This document shows, in pieces, positions 32,822 to 37,334 of a stretch of 37,334 bases of DNA; positions within the stretch are counted from its first letter, which is position 1; each line of letters opens with the position of its first letter. The DNA is from Diplocarpon mali. Its lineage: Eukaryota; Ascomycota; Leotiomycetes; Helotiales; Drepanopezizaceae. Position numbers and translations under genes: made by a program. Below the pieces are notes generated by a model that was given only the letters and a program-made list of their open reading frames with translations, had not been told where the DNA came from and did no database searches. The DNA is taken from positions 4,152-41,485 of the forward strand of contig JAENRP010000369.1 of assembly GCA_024741835.1 (NCBI GenBank). The letters run 5' to 3'.

Positions 32822-34712
32822 AAATCGCTATTATTCAAAATTAGCAAACTTACCTTTCTTTTACTATAACTCCTTACTAAATGCCTTCTTTTACTAGTAT
32901 TAAGCCTAGCCCTTATGCTAGCTAATCGTTTCTTAAAACCTTATTCTAAAATTCAGCTATATTTCTTATAATAACTATTTATCCTTTTAAAGATCGATTT
33001 GTATTTTAAAGACTAGCTTTTATAAGACTATCTCTAGGATAATTAAATATTAGCTAAGATTTTAAAATAAAGGGCATTTTTAAAAGAATATCATTTAAAG
33101 AATTCTCAATTATTAGAAAGTTAGTATAATTAATAATTCCTTTAACTTTAACCTTTACGTTTTTCACTTATCTATTAAAATTGTATTTCGATCTAGAGAT
33201 AGTCGAATATATAAGAAGTCGATCGCTAATAATTGTCAATTAAGCTATTTCTACCACTTTTCTAATTATTATATTAACTTTTGAACTATAATCGATTAAA
33301 GCCTTTACTTTAACTGATTCTTCTATTAAATAAATAATAATAGGGCTTTTTATTGCAATTGCTAAACAATTTCGGTTAATATTTTAAGATATTAAGGCTA
33401 TTGCTATAATATTATAGTACCTTTAGGTTCCTTTATCTTTTATAATCTAAAGATATTTAATTAAGGCTAAGTGCTTCTTAGAGTTCTTTTATATTACGAT
33501 TTCTATTTCCTTATTATTATTTAAATCTTTAAAAGCAATTGGGATATGCTTTCCTAATACTTTATTAAAGCGTTTAGTCAAATTAAATAGGTCTTTAAAT
33601 ATAAGGTTAATTTGCTAGGCTATGATATTCTCTATAGCTTTTTCTATTACGGTTAAACTAGCGTATTTATTAATAAATTTTTCCTGTTTTAATATCTGCC
33701 TCTTTCGCTTAAGGTTAGGGGTTTGCGTAATAACTTTAACTTCTTAATTTTTAAGCTTAAAGCTATCTTTATCTATTATATCTCTAATCAATTTATCTAT
33801 TATATTAGCTTTATCCTTGTCTACTGCGGTTCTAGATTATTAGATATCTTTTAGCGTTTTGACTTTATATTAAGATTCTTAAGTTGTATATATTGATTTT
33901 TAAACTTTAGCTGGTTTTATTAGTATTAAAGGAGTAGTAGATCTAGAAGGACGCTAAGTATTCTAAGGGTTTTTAGATATAGAAGTAGTATTAATATTAG
34001 TAGATATATTATTATTAACCTACTTTAAAATAGAGATTCCTTTAACTTTAGTAGCAGTCTAATTTGGAGTTTGGTTAGTAAGTACTCCCTTAGGTAGATT
34101 ACTAGCTAGACCTATATATATATAAGTTAGGACCTTAAAGTTGATTTCGATAATACGCTTCTATTTAGTTAAATCCTTATCTTATTTTATACTATATATT
34201 ATTATTTAAATAGTCTATAGCTATAAACAATTCTAGTGTTTTTTAATAGGGATAGTATTTAGTTTAGGATCTTTAATATAAAGCATCCTATACTTATTAA
34301 TATATATAACCTTAGTATTAATAAAATGATAGAAAAGAGGGCAATTATTGCAATACTTATATAAAGTGTAGTTGGGTTCTTTATTATTATAAAAGTTGCA
34401 GGTTAATTGTCTTTTATTGCCGTTTCCTTAATACCTTATAGTATTAATATTAGTAGAGTGCTAATTAGGATCAATTCCTCCTTCTTTAATTAGCTATTAT
34501 ATTCTTATATTAGCTAGTTATTCCGAATAATAAAAAGTAAGAGTCTAGTAATAGGAACTACTAGGTTAGCTTATAATAGCTGAGTTTTATCTATTATTAA
34601 ACTAAGGAATATGCTATTTTTCTTATAAGAGATTATTAATTTTAGTTTTTAAGCTTTAGATTTAAAGTTTTGCAAATTAGGTCTTAAGTTCCTTAATTCT
34701 AAGGTTAGATCT

Positions 34713-34737
34713 TACTTCTAAGTTGGGCCTATAAGTG
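34713..34737. repeat. ~25-bp dispersed palindrome, copy in Gypsy B gag
   Basis: TACTTCTAAGTT / GGGCCTATAAGTG; minus reading T-Y-R-P-N-L-E-V. Positional counterpart of 546-569. Confidence 0.75.
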
Positions 34738-35721
34738 AAAGGTATAATTACTAAGTTCTTCTTTGCCTTTTCTATGACTTCTAAAGCCTTTGAGTGTTCT
34801 TAAACCAGGCTCTTAAGGTCTTTAGTATAAGAGGGAGTAGGGGCTTTTTCCTATTTTATAATATTAATAGTTCTCTTATTAAGATTTAATTTTAAAGTAA
34901 AGGCTGAGAATTCCTTAAATAAGGCGAAGGTTATAAGGTCTTGCTTATCGATCTTAAAATACTTAATGATCTTATTTTAAAGGCTAGTAGGTAATTTAAG
35001 TAAGAAAAGGCGGCCTCTTTCAACTTTGCTAAGTATTTTCTAGCTAATTAAGGTATTTAATATATAAGTAAAAGTCCGATAGTAGTTCTTAAGTTCCTTA
35101 GGAGTTCGAGTGATTAGAATAAATTCCTTTAAAAAAGCCAAAGTATTGTAAATCTGCTATTTATTAAATTCTCGGAATTTAGACTTAAGAGCTTTAATAA
35201 GGAGTTCTTATAAATTATATGTTTTCTATTTAAGGAAGGATTTGATAATATCTTTACTTATATAGTTATAGTAGTAAGGGAGCTAAGAAATCATATCTGC
35301 TTATAGAATACTAAAATCGTAATAAGTTTCCTTATATTACTTAAGGAAATTAGTAATATTAGCTCTTATAAAGTGAAGAGCACTAAAGGAACTAGGGAGG
35401 GGAAAGTGGCTAGTAATAGCCTTAAATGCGGCTATTATCGTTTTATATTAACTATTCGGATTGATAGAATTTATAAGAGGCAAAGGGGAAGCTTTAATAT
35501 TATATAATTAGTTGCTAAGAGGAGTACTTCGAAATTCAAAAGGGCTTAAAGAACATTTGGAATCTAAGTCAATCTTAAAGTAACTAAGATAGGTTTAAAA
35601 AGATTTAAATAGAGAGATAGTGAAAAGTTTAAAATTATTATTATTTTTAGTATTTTCTAGCATTGATATTAAAAAAGTAGGTAGCAGCCTTAAGTTATTT
35701 AAAGACGTCTTTTTATCCTCT

Positions 35722-35746
35722 TACTTATAGGCTAGGCTTAGGAGTA
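35722..35746. repeat. ~25-bp dispersed palindrome, copy in Gypsy B gag
   Basis: TACTTATAGGC / GGCTTAGGAGTA; minus reading T-P-K-P-S-L-stop-V. Positional counterpart of 1516-1540. Confidence 0.75.
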
Positions 35747-36419
35747 GAATTTCGAATTCTACTAAAAGTTTAATCCGAGTTTGCTAAGAGATTTTAAGTA
35801 GGTATTAAATAGCTAATAGGAGCATTGCGACTAATTATAATAAGATTAGGTTTATTTAATTAAGGACTAATTTCTAAGATAAGGTTTATATCTAAGATTC
35901 TTTTTAGCCTTTAGGCTAATTCCTATTGATCTTTAGAATAAAGGGGTCTTTAGAGACGATTTTAAGGCAGTTTTTAAAGTTCTATTAAGCTAAAGCGGCT
36001 GAATTATCAGATTTGGATTTTTAAAGATTCTAAGGAGGCACTTCTAATTGGAGTTTACGCTTAGTATTACTTAAGTACTCGAAACTACTGCTATTTGAGA
36101 TTGCTATTATAGGGTTCGCTAAACTTTTTATACTAGGAAGTCGAAAATTCCGATAATCTTAGAGTTAAGGAAGAAAATAGGGGTTTTTATAGCAAAGCTG
36201 AAAAGGGAAAATCTAAGGTTATTGATAGTTGCTAAACGAAAATCGATAGTTCTAAGTAATTAGGCGATTAAAGATAAGGTTTTTAAAGTTAATTAAAATG
36301 CTATAAGTATTTTAAAGATGTATTTTTAAAAGGCCGGTCTCTTATCTATAAATTAAGAGATCGATAAGGTTATATAAGGACGGAAATCTTAAGAAATCGG
36401 TCCTTGCGTAAGTTACTAA

Positions 36420-36664
36420 TATAAAACAGAAGGGAGATAATATAAGAATAGGCCTAAGGGAAGACCTAAAAATAAGAGGAGGAAGCACTATAAGCGGGCT
36501 CTCTTAAATAAGATATTAAGAATAAGTCCTAAGTATAGGGTATACTTAGTACTATAGCGATACGCGCTATCTCTATATATAGAAGATGGCCCTTTTATCC
36601 TCCTACTGTCCTACGCCGATTATGTGATATATGTCACGAGACCTATCCATCTTAGGTCTTTATA
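36420..36664 (-). repeat. Gypsy 5' LTR of copy B, 245 bp
   Basis: TATAAAACAG to GGTCTTTATA, aligning with 2252-2500. Inserted in a terminal-inverted-repeat element whose last 57 bp follow. No partner 3' LTR is present in this window. Confidence 0.75.
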
Positions 36665-36721
36665 CTATCGACCTTTAAAAGCCTCTTATACCTACTGCGC
36701 CGACTAACTTAAGCTCAATAT
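36665..36721 (-). repeat. Terminal fragment of the inverted-repeat element
   Basis: Matches the outer tip of the right arm (4668-4722), with CTACTGCGCCGACTAACTTA shared, ending AGCTCA. This copy is cut by the Gypsy LTR on the left and abuts the inverted Copia-type gag on the right. Confidence 0.75.
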
Positions 36722-37281
36722 TAATAAGGTATAACCCCCTCCTCTTATTATCTTAAAGTATCTTTCGAAAGTTCTTTATATATAGGTCTTTTAATTTAAG
36801 GGCTTTTTTATTAAGTTATTCCTCTTAAGGTCTTATATCCCTTTCAAGGTTTTATAATATTTAAGGTTGCCTTAGATTATATAGCATTAATAGTCTCCCT
36901 TTAATTATTTCCTAATATTATCCGAATATTGCTTTACGCCTTAATAGGGTTTAAAAGAAGTCTAATATAGTTATATCTTACGTATTATTATACTATTATT
37001 TAATTATAGTTAAGGTATTAAATATACTTCAGTATTACCTTAATTATAATATATAATAAAACGCAGGTAAAAGAGGATAGTATCTTCCTTTAAAGTAATA
37101 ACTTTTATTAGATTCGCATACCTCTCGCCTTTTCCCCTTTAATAGTAACTGATATTACTTTATACGTTTAAGTTAGTATTTAAAGTAAGCTAGAAATATA
37201 ATTAAATACTCCTTAAATTAAGAAAGAATTCTTCAATTTAATAACCTTGCTATCTATAGTAAAGGTACTACTACTAATTAG
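36722..37281 (-). pseudogene. Inverted start of the Copia-type element: gag start (36887 leftward) and leader
   Basis: Reverse complement of about 5718-6277. The gag ATG equivalent to 6112 lies at 36887, and gag is cut after ~55 codons at the inverted-repeat tip. Mutational loads differ between the two copies, with C-to-T on opposite strands. Confidence 0.75.
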
Positions 37282-37334
37282 TATAGGTCTTATATTAATA
37301 TTAATATTTATATAAATAATATTAAGTACTTATT
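37282..37334 (-). repeat. 3' part of the Copia-type LTR, cut by the window edge
   Basis: Reverse complement of ~5665-5717; the remaining ~245 bp should lie just outside the window. Confidence 0.7.

Larger units (their letters stand above)
32081..34250 (-). pseudogene. Gypsy copy B pol, first part (protease to start of RT)
   Basis: Minus-strand stretch between the gag zinc region and the Copia 2 insertion, which lies just before the RT entry motif; K-T-F-K-V-P-K-A-L reads across the junction at 32080/24347. The aspartic protease should be here, but I could not place a clear D-S/T-G and mark it as too decayed. Two palindromes lie in it and both read T-Y-x-P-x-L-R-V-K. The plus strand is rich in TTTA/TCTTT, typical of RIP of a Gln/Lys-rich gene on minus. 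Confidence 0.65.
34251..36419 (-). pseudogene. Gypsy copy B gag and leader, RIP-decayed
   Basis: Between the 5' LTR (36420) and pol. About 34640-36419 aligns with copy A (480-2251). The gag end carries a zinc-binding remnant: T-C-N-F-Y ... Y-T-L-Y-K-Y-C-N-N-C-P-L-F (~34405-34335), followed by a conserved-looking K-V-I-Y-I-N-K-Y-R-M-L-Y. Upstream is a Gln-rich segment (Gln now mostly stops) and two palindromes. The gag start codon cannot be fixed. The first bases left of the LTR (TTAGTAACTTACGCAAGG on minus) should be the primer binding site; I cannot name the tRNA. Confidence 0.75.

Noticed and set aside
1..35746. Mitochondrial origin, suggested by AT richness plus short GC palindromes like mitochondrial GC clusters or PstI palindromes
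   Set aside because: LTR retroelements with RIP-type CpA mutation are nuclear, and TAA/TAG stops replace Gln codons throughout.
1..37334. CRISPR array, tRNA, rRNA or intact host genes
   Set aside because: No regularly spaced repeats with unique spacers, no cloverleaf or rRNA core sequences, and no frame without multiple stops beyond about 125 codons.

Overview
This window looks like one AT-rich, repeat-filled block of nuclear chromosome from a filamentous ascomycete (Pezizomycotina). I see no intact host gene. Almost everything is transposon sequence damaged by repeat-induced point mutation (RIP): TpA is very common, CpA and TpG are depleted while CpG often survives, Gln and Trp codons have become TAA/TAG, and sister repeats differ mainly by C-to-T or G-to-A in CpA context. 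Several wrecked reading frames keep their length as exact multiples of three, so decay was by substitution with few or no indels. Genus or species cannot be told from this sequence. Long open stretches on the opposite strand are shadows.

Layout. 1-2500: 5' end of a minus-strand Ty3/Gypsy element (gag remnant 1-2251, LTR 2252-2500). 2583-3350: unidentified decayed frame. 3517-4722: element with ~193-bp terminal inverted repeats, holding a Copia-type LTR (3905-4203) and a small tandem array. 4724-5418: plus-strand Gypsy RT/RNase H fragment split by a solo LTR (4977-5293, TSD TTAG). 5419-8876: plus-strand Copia-type element (299-bp LTR, then gag, protease, start of integrase), cut off at 8877. 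8877-16442: minus-strand Copia element 1 (197-bp LTRs). 16443-17177 and 17715-21107: two members of an unrecognised gene family (X2, X1), both minus strand. 21622-24347 and 32081-36419: pol and gag of a second minus-strand Gypsy element, 5' LTR at 36420-36664. It is split by Copia element 2 (24348-32075, 172-bp LTRs, TSD GAGCT), which is itself split by a 498-bp TRIM-like mini-retroelement (28604-29101, TSD TAAGC). 36665-36721: tip of another terminal-inverted-repeat copy. 36722-37334: inverted start of the Copia-type element seen at 5419.

Most interesting signals. (1) A ~25-bp palindrome occurs at least 15 times, inside gag, pol, gene X1 and the inverted-repeat element. In nearly every copy it is read in the same frame as T-[R/Y]-x-P-x-L-R-V, like the in-frame palindromic elements known in Rickettsia. 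(2) Gene X1 is a 1,131-codon indel-free frame with a diverged paralogue X2, lying where a third retroelement ORF would lie, and I recognise no family. (3) The TRIM-like element shares its primer binding site and polypurine tract with Copia element 1, naming its likely helper.
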